Below are positions 46,126 to 57,679 of a stretch of 64,000 bases of DNA, piece by piece. Numbering within the stretch: the stretch's first letter is position 1; every line of letters begins with the position of its first letter. The DNA is taken from contig PYSS01000114.1 of the NCBI GenBank assembly GCA_003049465.1, positions 41,664 through 105,663 of the forward strand. Reading direction: 5' to 3'. The notes beneath the pieces were generated by a model. That model did no database searches and was not told the DNA's origin. It saw only the letters and a list, made by a program, of their open reading frames with translations. The position numbers were made by a program, and so were the translations under genes. The DNA is from Magnaporthiopsis rhizophila (taxonomy: Eukaryota; Ascomycota; Sordariomycetes; Magnaporthales; Magnaporthaceae).

Positions 46126-46135
46126 TACCTAGGTA
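46126..46135. repeat. TACCTAGGTA palindrome
   Basis: Perfect copy of the 10-bp palindrome, followed at once by a related ACCCAGGTA. It sits in the gene-poor block. Confidence 0.7.
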
Positions 46136-49100
46136 CCCAGGTAGCAGGTTGCTGACCCAGTCGCGGCTGGAGGAAGGGATGAGATGAGATGAGATGTGAG
46201 TGAGAGAGAGAGAATGCGTGTTAGCGAGCGACTGGGCAACAGCTCGGCCTCGCCGTTGGTCAGCTCGGTGCTTTTTCTAAGTGAAGAAGAAGGAATGCCG
46301 GCTAGGACAAAAAGAAAAGAAAACAAAAACAAAAAAGAAGTCCAGCTGCCTCGATGCGGTTAAAGGAGGATTGCGTGATACCAATATTGATGACAAAAAG
46401 ACTTCACCCCTCCAGAACGGGGAATGTCTCCCGCTGTTTGTTGGTGATTATCAATTCATGACATGCATGGTTCCCGCTCATTCAACGGCCACGACCACGG
46501 CCGGACAAACATGGATGGGGAAAAAGGCCGCGCGGTGAATAACCTGGACGACGGTAGAGATTACATGTGTCAATGCATTAATGCGCGCGGACAACAAACT
46601 CGACGTTCGACGAACGAGATTTTTCGAGTTGGTAGGACCCAGGCGGAGGCTGAAGTGGGGGCCACGACGCCGCACAGGCTGCCAGCTGAGCACTCAGCTG
46701 GGTCGGCTCCCCTGGCCCGGGCTGGGAAGTTAGGCGAAGGAAGCGAGAGGGATTTTTTTTTCCCTTAGGTTAGGGTAGGTTCCGTCTTCCTTGTCGACCC
46801 TCGGACAGCGGGGTGTGATGTTGTATGGTGTCAAAAAAATGTCGGCCGGGCCAGCCTTTCTTCGGCCACATCGTGACGGTGCCGAGGCTCGACGATGGGA
46901 TGATGTGCGGGCTGGCCCACTAGTGGCATTGCTAAGTCGTCCTTGTTTCTTTTCTGCTGTGGATGGATATACGGGAGGGATCATAATGCAGCAACAGGCA
47001 CCTCCCCGAGAGAGTCTAGTGCGCCGGCTGCCATCGACATGCAATGGAGAAAGGGCATCTCGGTTCCCAGGTTTCTTCCGTCTGGGCTTTGCTTGGTAAA
47101 ATCAAATCATCATCATCAACGGTCGCTCGCACACGCCCCTCTCGTCGGGTCGTCTGCCGGGACCCGAAATGCGGCTCGTCGCATGATGATGGAGATGGAG
47201 GTGGCTGAGGATATGCGGCGGAAATACAAAGAGTGCGGCGGGTTTGGGTTGGAGCTGGGCCATCAGCAACGATGTTCCCTTCATCTGGCCATTTCTTGCC
47301 AGGCACAAAAAAAAGCCCCTCGCAGGCGGGCTCTGACGACAGCGCCCGGTCCCAGTCCCACGGGACTGCTTTGCCCCATTTCCGACCCCAGGCTGCCCTT
47401 TCGGGGCTTTCTTGAAGGATTTCCAGGGGTAGGCGGACAGGGGATGGAGGGGAAGAGAGACAGACACACCGTGCCAGGAATAAAAACCAATCCTGCCGCC
47501 GGGGGTGGGGGCGGGAAGCGAGCGAGCGAGCGAGGGAAGGGAAAGCAGCAACGAAAGCGACGGGATGCGGTCGGCTCGTCGGCTAGAACGCTGTGGCAGA
47601 TCCCGTGGCTAGGCGAGGAGGGAGGGCTCTGTGTGTGACGAGAACCGCGCCGTTAAGCAAGCAGAAAAACCCCTGGTCGACCATGCAAATGTGTGCGTTG
47701 TGAGTACAAGGCATTAGGAATGCGTACATGGAAGACGGGTTTTTTTGTTCTTGTCTTGTTCCGAGGCGAGGCAAGGCGAGTGTGAGATCAGCCTCTCTCC
47801 AAAATGCCGTTCCGTTCGCCCTTGGCCTGCCTTCCCTGCCTTGGGTCGTTAGCCGCCAGTCGCCGTTCGGCCCGCATGCATTCAAATGCCAGCCCCGTCA
47901 GGTTTAGGGTCCGCGCCTCGCCTCATATGGAGCCAAGAAAAGAAAAATCCAGGTTGAGCGCGACTTTAGGGTGTGGCGATGGGCCATCTATCGAATGCAA
48001 CGACGCTGGCGTTTGGTCAAACGAGAACGAAATAAAACACAAAAGCTGCCAAAACGGTCTCGGCAAGCTTGGGGAGGGTTCCATTAGAGATGCTCCTTTC
48101 GATATGCAGGGCGCGAGCCCTCCTGCAGGAAGGAGTCTGTCTGGACAAGACAAGGAGGTGGCGGGGACGGGGTTTTCTCGAAGCCTTCTGTGGTATTCGG
48201 AATGGATACGGTTGGGGGAGGGGGCGTGCGCGAGCATCGCATCTGTGCTATGTCGACAGACACCCAGTTTCAAGCCTCCTCACTCGTAGAAAGCCACATT
48301 GACGACCCGCATTGCAGCTACAACTTGGTATCTCGAGAGCTATTGACAAAGATCCTGCCCTCACTCCTGGAGGGCATTACGGTTCCATGTAGATTTCTCT
48401 TGGCTACCACCCGTGTGATTGCAACCAAATCCTCTTTCAGGGGCAAAACACTAGACAGATACCTGCTCCAATCGGAAGAAACGCTGTAATGAGGCAGAAA
48501 GGGCTTTTTTTTATTTTCTTTTTTCTTTTTTACCCTTTTCCCTTTAGATTCGCTATGCCTACCTCATTCGGTATGACGCGCTGGCGGTTGTTGTTTCTTG
48601 GACTTGTTTTTAGGACACACTGGGGCCATAATAGACGATTGGCTGTTCGTCGAATGGATCGAGTCTAGTACTGGTGTTGTCGACACACCCTTGACATGAT
48701 GAAGACCCCCCGCCTAGGTTGATGGGGCTTGTCGGTTTGATCACTGGTAGTGGCTGTAGCAGGCCCGTGTCGGAAGCCTCGGCCGCCAGGGCCCCCCTGT
48801 GGGTCGCTCAAATTGGGGCAAGCACGTCCTTTGCCCGTAGTGCCCGTTAATCGCGCCACAGCCAAACGACCAGACCGGCATCCACTAAACCATTCCAAAT
48901 AGCCAAACCCACCCGCGGCTCTTTTCGCCCTGTCATGGGAGATCGACCCCTCGTCGTCGATACCTGCCGGGTGTGGCTTACATAGCCTGTCCGCCCTGGG
49001 GCCCCTGCGATGCCACTTTGGACGTTGGGGTGATGGCGATCTGGGGCGGTGCCTATCTTTTCCGTCGTTCGGTTTTTCTGTGCCCTGACCAGCAACAGCA

Positions 49101-49219
49101 ACGGCCGCGCAGGGGATTCTTCCAAATACCTGACTACCCTGGTATCTTTCAGGTAAAAATACAGGGGCACCTCCGCTCGGGGCATATGTAAATATATCCC
49201 GACGTTGTACCGACCCAAG

Positions 49220-49254
49220 TACCTAGGTAGGTAGGTAGGTAGGTAGGTAGGTAG
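49220..49254. repeat. TAGG microsatellite starting in the palindrome
   Basis: A perfect TACCTAGGTA (49220-49229) runs into about seven and a half TAGG units (49224-49254). This suggests that the palindrome may seed slippage expansion. Confidence 0.85.
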
Positions 49255-52200
49255 TATCCCCTCCGCACGCCCATACATACGTTATGCAAAAGTTCGCTAG
49301 CTATCAGCGAGAGAGTATCAAACGAGCCTCAAGCTGGGCGCCTATGGCCTGGACTCGCCTCAAAATTTCACCACTTCAGCATCCACCTGCTGTACATACC
49401 CTGGGCTCCGGTTCCTGATCCGGGGCTGCACCCCGCCCCCTTACCGGCAGACGCGTCCGTTCACCGCTGGGATGGCGGACATCGCCGTCATCAACAGACA
49501 GGAGACCCGACATCAGGCGGGACGCCATCTGACGAGGTGCCTTCCCGAACCAGAAGGTCCCTAGGTCGGATCTGGCAGCCGTTGGGATGTGGTGTGATGC
49601 ATTTCGGATGGCACCGCTACGATGGGTGCGGCGTCTTCACATGGCAACATCTCCATGGAACGCGAATCCAGTTTGAGCTGGCATTGTCACTTTCCCCTTC
49701 CTCGGGTCTGGAGCTTTGTTGCAGATCGGGACGCCGGGAGAAAAAGGAGACTGGAGACAGGTTGGGGGAGCTGATGGCACATACGCAACGTGACCCGACG
49801 TGACGTGACGTTCGTTGCTGGGCTAGCCCGGGTTTAGTCCGAGATTGGGTGGTTGTTTGGATCAGCCCGCCGTTCGCGCATTGTCCCCAGCATCGGCAGG
49901 AACCATCCGCTCTCAGCGCTTCATATCGACGGGCTTCCGCTTCGTATACGCTATAGAGCGGGCGCGAATTGGATTGGACCCGTCGTAATGTTTCCCTATG
50001 CACCAAAATCCCACCCGCCTCTCCATCCAAGGGCCCTGACTGGTGCAGAGGAAAATTACACGACCACAGACAGAAGAAGACGCTCTTGCGAAATGAGGGT
50101 CTCGGGCCTTTTCTGACAGGGCTGCAGCGCAACCCGATTGGGCAAGCCACAGCGCTACCCCAGCTTCCTGCGCTGTGCGCCCAATGCTCCTGCCGCGTCG
50201 AAGCAATTTCCAGTCTTCTAGAAGGAAGTAAGGCAGGGGCGCTCCAAAGCGAGGGAAACGGCAGGCGCGCGGGACCCAGCCGAGAGCTTCGGTCGAGGCA
50301 TAATTCATCATTTTATTGCTAGGTCCCATGAAACCATTTCCGTCATGCGAATCCCTGAACCCTCATCCAACTCTGTTCATGCTCCAGCGAGCCCACTCCA
50401 TCTGCCTCCGACCGTTCCCCATTAGCCAATCTGCCATCGAGAGGTGGCCCCCTTTCTGCTGCTGCTGCTGCCTCGCAGGCAATGTTGGGCTCGCCGGAGA
50501 CAGGGGGGTTGTTGGGCCCATCGAATCTCCTCATCTGCCATTTTCCCCTTCGACCCAACGACGCTTCTCCTTGACCTCCACATTGTGGGCGCGTCTTTTG
50601 CCTGGTTGCGCCACTTTTCTCCTTGACGCGCATCGCGCGAACCACAAGTCGGAGTCAAGCCCGTTGTGGATGGCAGAGGCAGGCGGCACGGCGGTGGCAC
50701 GTATGCGTACACAGACCAGCAAAGGCCTGCGACAGTCTTCTGCTGGGTCTGTGCTTACATGCTGGCCCCCGGCTGCAGAGTCGAGCCATGGAATCGCTGA
50801 CAGCAGCCCTAGGTGGGCTCTGCCCTGGTGGTCGTTGGCACTTGCCAACTCAATCGTGTGCAGTCTGGTGGCTGACCAGTGACTTTCCAGCATTGATGGC
50901 GTCAGGGTCCCCCAGGTCCAGGCCCTAGCGGAATGCTAGCGTTGCCGGCAGATCAGTCCGACGCGACATGCGGGCAGTTTGGCGAGAGAGCTCGTTCCAA
51001 GCAACCTCCAAGCCAGAGCCTCATCTTTCTCCTTACTTACTTTGTGCATAGCAACCCGAGGTGGGCCAAGATCGTCGGGCTGTTTGGCCTTGCTGTTGCT
51101 GCGAGGCGACTCGGGTGCTTCTCTTCCCCAGTCGTTTCTGGCCTGTCATGCCTGGGCTCTCTTCCGACGCGTTCGTCGACCGAAGCCCGTGCTCACCCGG
51201 CTCGGTCAACACCGAACTCGGTGCTGCCCTGACGCCATCACCACTATAGGCGATATGATTTACCGTCTTCGTCAGGACACCCGATCGCCCGCCTTCCATC
51301 CTTCTTCGCCGATCTGCACCGGGGGTGGTGAACGCAATAGCTACTGGGCAGCCTGCACTCAAAGTAGACGAACCATTCGCGTCTTCTGCATCGCGCGCGT
51401 ACCCGCCCGATCTCCGCGTACCGCTGATATAGCCCGCCCCGGTCAGATATACCCCCATGATGCCAGATGGCCCATGTCCACAGGTACCTCACCGACCTGC
51501 CCATGTCGGTACTTTCAAAGCTACCGAGCGGTACCTCCTCGAGTCGGTACTGCTCAACCGCCCACCTCCGTCCGTCTCCATCGCATCGACCCCTCGTCCA
51601 GCTGCCGGAAGTGAAGTCCGCAGGAGCCACAGTCAACACCACCACCACCCCCGGCACATGCGCCGCATTCACCCCAGCCAGCCATACATAGTTGCTGCTT
51701 CTTAACTGCTGACGCTAGGCGGTGTCTGGGGGGTAGTATGTGGCTGGGTAGAGGACATTTCCCCCTGCCCGCTCACTGCAGTAGCACTGACTGCTATGTA
51801 TTTGCCCCATACCGTAACCTGTCCACCCCTCTGCCTCCCTGGCTTGCTGGAGCCAGTGGCCGGCCAGCGCAGCAACGCATGTAGGCAGGTTCCGAGTTGG
51901 ACCACCACCTAACCAAAACCACTCCTCTTGAGGGTCATGGTGGTCCACCACCCCCATGGGCTCCATTTCTTATTTGGTTGTCTTCTCGGGCGGCTGTTTC
52001 AGCATAAAAATTCTCCATTCGGCCTTGATGTTTCCACGCGTTTTCCACTCCTGGCTCTTTGCTGGCCCTCTTCGGCGGCACCTAAATTGTTCTGGGTTCC
52101 AACACACCCTCCCCTTGTCAACCTCCCCTGCCCACTCAGTTACTCTAAACACTCCTCTCCCCACCCCTCTGCTCGTTGCGCACACCCGCCCCCTCCTCTG

Positions 52201-53100
52201 GTACGGGGACCAGGGTCTGCTCTTGTTTCTATTCCCGTTGGCAGAGGGCAGGCATAAGATTTTCAAATTATGCCACCGTCATAGCTGCCCACCCGCTCAG
52301 GAACAGGACTGAACCTGTCTTCGCACACGGCGACTCGCATTGTACGCTTTAACTCTTTGGATGAAAGGAGAACGGAGCAAAGGTACACACCAGCTCTCAC
52401 ACCCCTCCCCCTTGTCTCTGACTTTTGCCCTCTTTACCAGGGACATCAGACGATATAATGCAACCCTTGCCTTCTTCTTCCTTGCCATAAGCCTCCCCTC
52501 CAGTCCCACGACTTCCCTTGTTCAAACCTAAGGAGCGCCTCACCGGCAGGAAAGCAAATAAGAAGAACGTCGCAGCAGAAAAAAGAAGAAGAAGAGAAAA
52601 ACACCTCAGGCGAAAGGAGGATACCCATACCTTTGGGGTCGCATGCGGCACGAAGCCAAGCCAGCGAACGGACATCATCTATCGTCAGACATAGTAGGGG
52701 CCCTTTGTGATCCGATGATGCTCTGTTAAAAGGGCCGACCCAGCTCGTCATCGACACTCGTTTTCTCTAACAGTCCCCTTGTTCCTGTAACGACGTCCCC
52801 AACCCAGAATCAAACCAACAGCACCGAGAGAAACAAAACAAGGGATAGACAGCATATCCGCACGGCCGCGATCACAACACATGTACTTTCCCCCAGGTTG
52901 CGCCGCCGCCGCCGCAGCAGCAGCCTTAGAACGCCATCGCCGACTCCGCAGCAGGCAAACACCCGAGGGCCACATCGATCCCTCGCGGCCTGATAGGCCT
53001 CATCCAGCCAGCCCCAAGGCAGCCCTCCGGGGCTCAGCATTATCATTCTTTCCATCCAGAGTCCGGCGACCAGCCAGAGCGGCTCGCTCTGGCGGAACCC

Positions 53101-54160
53101 ATGCGCCGGCACGCTGGCGGGCAACTACAGGGTACCGCAGGACTATAATGTCGAGTACTCACCACAGGAGCCGCATTCGGCCGAGCAGAGCCAGTCCACG
53201 CACACATACGATACGCACCATCGAGGGTCCCTCGGGGCCCCCTCATCGCTGCATGACCCGCCGGACCACCATTCTCACCACCCTCACTCCCACCCGACTC
53301 ATCATGGCCTGCCGCAGCACCACACGCCCACCCATCACCACCCGGTCCTGATGGATCCGGGCCATCTTGGAGGCCACACGGCGCCCCGGCACCTGGGCCA
53401 CCCCGGGCCGTCGCACTATGGAGCCGGGCCATCCCCTCACTCGGTCGTTGCGCCGATGTATCCGTCCATGGTCCCCACGCCCACTAGCAGCACATCGGTC
53501 AAGCGTCGACGGCCCAGCGATCTCGATCTCGCGGTCCCTGGCATCCCCGACCTCGAGCACAGCGAGCTGGAGTCGATGCAGCAGTCCCAGTTAGGAGGCG
53601 GAGCATACGGGCAGGCTGGTGGAACCGTCTCGACGCACCACCACCATCGCATGCCCGACGCCGCTCCGCCGGCGAAGATGATGCGGCGCGATTCTCAAGG
53701 GGGTGGCGGAGGAGCGCCAAGCGTGGTTGGGCAGGCGGGCATGCCACCTCCGGCGCCGAGGCCGCGAGGACCGAAGCTCAAGTTCACGCCTGAAGACGAC
53801 CAGCTCCTTATAGACCTCAAGGAGAACAAGAGCCTCACCTGGAAGCAAATTGCAGATTTCTTCCCCGGGAGGTCTAGTGGTACGCTTCAGGTGCGGTACT
53901 GCACCAAGTTAAAGGCTAAAACGACGCAGTGGACAGACGAGACGGTAAGATGGGGAAAACAAAAATCTCCCATGTTTCTCTACTTTGCGATGCACTGGTA
54001 CTGATATGATAACGAACGAATCTAGGACCAAAAGCTTCGGACGGCTCTGCAAGACTACGAGAGGGAGAAGTGGCGGATTGTGGCCAGCAAGGTGGGAACG
54101 GGATTCACGCCGATAGCCTGCCAGGAGAGAGCAGCGCAACTACTTGGCACTCCCTTATAG
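53101..54160 (+). CDS. Myb/SANT-like DNA-binding protein, 5' part frame-disrupted
   Basis: The supported exons are an open frame ending at 53944 and 54026-54160, joined by an 81-nt intron (GTAAGA...TCTAG). Two SANT/Myb-like units are seen: LKFTPEDDQLLIDLKENKSL with TWKQIADFFPGRSSGTLQVR, then DQKLRTALQDYEREKWRIVA with GTGFTPIACQERAAQLL. Upstream lies a His/Pro/Gln/Gly-rich activator-like region including VKRRRPSD. The first in-frame ATG is 53351, but the frame stays open and coding-like upstream (NYRVPQDYNVEYSPQEP, a His-rich tract) back to a stop near 53000 without an ATG. An ATG at 53101 (MRRHAGG) is in another frame; one base fewer in GGG 53119-53121 would join them. Coordinates assume that start; the safe minimum is 53351-54160. 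A nuclear regulator is inferred. Confidence 0.75.
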
Positions 54161-57100
54161 CAATCAATGTCCTCGCCAGGAGCTTCGGCTCCTGGGTCCG
54201 GGGACACCACCGCACACTACACGCATCAGGCTCCCGACGCCAGTACGACTCACCACATCTATGGCCAGTGAAGCCTTCATTCGGACTCCCATGGCTTCGA
54301 CCGACGACGGCCAGACCCCGATGCGCGACCCCAGCACGCACGTGAAATGCTTCTGAGGACGAGACCCACGACAAGTCTACCAGGGGGGCTTGGCCAAGAC
54401 ATCAAAGCCCGGTGGATAGAACAGGGCTCTCGGATGGACACTCCAGCAGGGCCAGCACGACCCTGGGGCGCTACTCTACGACCATGAGCAAATAGGCAGT
54501 TGAAGCAGCCGGCATTCCGGGTGCTTCGGACTTCTGTCCCACCTTTTGCTTTTTTTTTTTCCAGCCATCTTTTTGTCCATACCTTTCGGGGATCAATTCC
54601 TCTGCTCCTCTTTCTTCCTTCACTCCCAATTTTTTGGGCAATATTTCTTACGTTGCATGCGCCCCCTTTTTTTCTTTTCTTTTTGTGCCCCTCTCTCACT
54701 GGGACAGGAACAATCTTTTTTACTTTTGTGGGCATCGTGACTCAGCTCGACGCTACGCAGGCGGGATAATTCTTGAGATACCCCCCGGACCGGTGGCGTT
54801 GACGCGCTGTTACCCTGAAAACCCCTTTTTCCTTATTGTAAATTCTGGATGACATAGACATTTCCTTATGTACCGCATCGAGGGCGGAATGGGTTCGGGC
54901 CGTGGCTGGGGCAGGACTCATTGCCGCCAGACTGAGGATGGATTATTGGTGTGGAGTTGAGTAGGTGGTTTTTTTTTTTTTTTTTTCTTTCTTTCTTTTG
55001 CTTGGAATCGATCATGATTATGGCCTTGTACCGCTTGGGAGGAACCTATGGGGCACCAGCCTCCATCCATACGTCTCGAGAGCTGCCTCCCTAGGGCCTA
55101 GTCGGCCGTGGGGTGGACCCAGAGGGGGCGTTCAGGAGACAGGGCAGGCATACACAGATGCAAGAGGGCATCTCTCACGGGCTCAGGCGACATGAGGATA
55201 AATGATATTACAGGAGACATATACGAATACCCCTTGCGCGCGTTTCCGGCTCTTGGCGAAATTGTCTCTTCAATTTTTTCTTCTTTCTCAAGTCTTTTCA
55301 TCGTGTTGATTTGATATTTCTCCATCTTTCTCCATCGCCAACTATCTGGGTAGGCCCCTACCCTGGTTCAGGGCACAGATGCTCAGCGTACCCCACTCAA
55401 GCCTCCTATTATATTTCATGATATAATGTCACTCAGCTCTCTGGATTCCTTTACCTTCTTTGAATTTCTAATGGCTCTCCGCCATTGGGGCCTGGAAGAG
55501 GCAGCGGCAACTGTACGGCAGTGGGGAGGAGGTCGAGAAGTGCGTAGTCTAGGACTAGGCAGTGTTATCCACACGTCAGGACATGGAGGCGTCTACCGAC
55601 TGGGATGGCTGCCCTTCGTAGTGACTGATGGGCGGGGAGGCGGCATCTTTGCTGCGGCTTGCAACGGAATGACTGGAGAAAGAGGCTTCCAAGAAGGGAG
55701 CCGGTTCTCACCTGAAGTGCCAGAGGGCGTCGAATGTTACCGTCTCTTTTCTTTGCATTTGGTTCCCATCTATCCGTACCAGGCATCCAAGCATTGGAAG
55801 AGTAAGCGACGTGCCACCCAATCTGCTCATTTGAGCGTGGATAGCTGGCTGGAGGGTTGATGCCTGTCCAAACTCAGTCATTTTTTTTTTTTTTTCTTCT
55901 TCCCCTTCATCTTTCTTTCTTGTTCAACCCCCTGACAATCGATGTTACTCGCATTGACTGATCCTTTGAATCTCTAGCCCCGTCGCTGCCGTCCGTCCGC
56001 CCACCGACTGATGTTGGACGAGGCATACGGAGGGCATCATTGGAGTGCCAAGCGACCACGAATCCCGGGGCTTTCCCTGCAAGGTTACGTTGGGGCTGTT
56101 CAAGCGACATCCACAGCTCCGTGGCGCATTTTTTTTTTTCTTCAGCACCAGCAAGCAGCCCCATGCCGAGAGAAGATTGCCGTCGCCTTGGGCAGCCCTT
56201 TGCCCGTCATATCCCGGCGAATCAGATTGCAGCTTTTCCGAGAAGGAGGTTCCAACTGGCGAGCCAGCGCCCGTATAGGCAGGTGAGGCAGCAAGACAAG
56301 ACAGAGAGGGCAGGGGCAAGACTCCATCAGCCGAGCCCTATGGAGCCGAGTTAGTGAAGTGCCGATGGACAGTGCCGCAACACGAGGTCAGTGCTCGAAT
56401 CGGCACTGTAAGGCCGCAACTAGTGGAGGAGAAAGATTGAGCAGAGCCAGGCGCAAGCGGAGTGGCAGGCAGGGAAGGCGCGGAGATGGGACGAGGGGCG
56501 GGACAGCCTCACATCGTCATCCCAACTGTCCAGGGCACGCACCGAGGCACCGAGGAAAAGAAAAAAAAAAGAAAAGAAACAAAAGAAAAGAAAAAATAAA
56601 GGTGGGATCCACCTAGCGCCACGACCCCTTCAACCCGGAGATTGCTGCTGGAACAAGAAAAAAACAAGAAGAGCGGCAGGCAACAAGGAAGGTCACGCTC
56701 GTATTGTTGGAGAAGGGGCTCTGATGCTCCGGGACCCGCGCCGTCGTTGGCAGCGCTAGCCTCACCGAGATGACTGCTGGAAGCATGGGTGTTCCATACT
56801 GACAAAATGACAGCAGTGCAGTGCAGGGCCGCCTCGCCAGGAGCCGCCCGGACTGCAGATGCGAGCCCCGCCCGAGATGATGGAACAATCTCGGCGGCGA
56901 GGGCTGAGATCGGCGGCAGCCTCCCCGGCGCAGCAAAACGAAACAACAGAGCAAAGCAGTACCTCCACTCATCCTGTTTCTTGTTCTCTCGGCACCCACT
57001 CCAAGCAAAAGGCCGTCGTCATCTCTCAGCCCAATCGGCGAAATAGAGGCTGTTGGGCCGGGGCTGGCCGCTAAAAACCAGCCTCATGGGACAGGATCAC

Positions 57101-57550
57101 CCCTGGCCGACGACGGGTCCCCCGATGCGATGTGATATGCGGCCTGTGCGCAGGTCGGCAGGCAATCGATGTAGGCTATCGCCGGGGCCCGAGACCCTCT
57201 TCGTTACCCTTCTCGCCCGGATGCGCGCAGACCCCACACAGGCAGAGTCCGGCACCTGTGGCCGAGGTTTGTCATTGCCGAAACAATACCCCAAGTCTGG
57301 ATCGACAAATCTCCCCTCCCCAGCCGATGAGGCGAAGGGCGGGGAGAAGGGCAAAAACAGCCCGACCTGGCCCAGCCAAGGCCTCAAACGGATGTCCAGC
57401 GTGCCATCACAGGTGGTCCACCCACCCGGTCTTGGCCGGCCACATACTCTACGATGTCATTTTCGTCGCAGGTACAGTAGGTAGTATATGGGTGATGATC
57501 TGCGACCGCATATGTGCAGCTGCTGGATGATGTCTGACAATCTACGTACC

Positions 57551-57551
<1 letters not shown>

Positions 57552-57604
<53 letters not shown>

Positions 57605-57635
57605 NNNNNNNNNNNNNNNNNNNNNNNNNNNNNNN

Positions 57636-57677
<42 letters not shown>
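57552..57677. other. Assembly gap inside poly(A)
   Basis: A run of about 51 As (57552-57602), GA, 31 Ns (57605-57635), then 42 As (57636-57677). The gap size may be arbitrary. Translated frames across it, poly-Lys or poly-Phe with X, are artefacts. Confidence 0.9.

Positions 57678-57679
<2 letters not shown>

Larger units (their letters stand above)
45077..53059. other. 8-kb gene-poor block upstream of the Myb/SANT gene
   Basis: No supportable gene. The longest ATG-started frames (such as 47804-48289) have no recognisable domain and compete with frames on other strands. It contains three of the four perfect TACCTAGGTA palindromes in this window (45689, 46126, 49220), a TAGG microsatellite at 49224-49254, GAGAT/GA repeats near 46180-46212 and pyrimidine-rich stretches near 52.1-52.5 kb. 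It may hold a long promoter and 5' leader for the Myb/SANT gene or non-coding transcripts. A lineage-specific gene with many introns could be missed by eye. Confidence 0.5.

Noticed and set aside
46943..47638. 231-codon frame in the gene-poor block
   Set aside because: No domain, low-complexity basic tail, competes with frames on the other strand.
47804..48289. 161-codon ATG-started frame
   Set aside because: Nothing recognised and no splice or composition support; left as intergenic.
52881..53351. ATG-started frame upstream of the Myb domain
   Set aside because: Different frame from the Myb exon, no GT donor that joins them, Arg-rich shadow composition in its second half.
55426..55860. 144-codon ATG-started frame
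   Set aside because: Open but unrecognised; could be a small gene, not enough evidence to annotate.
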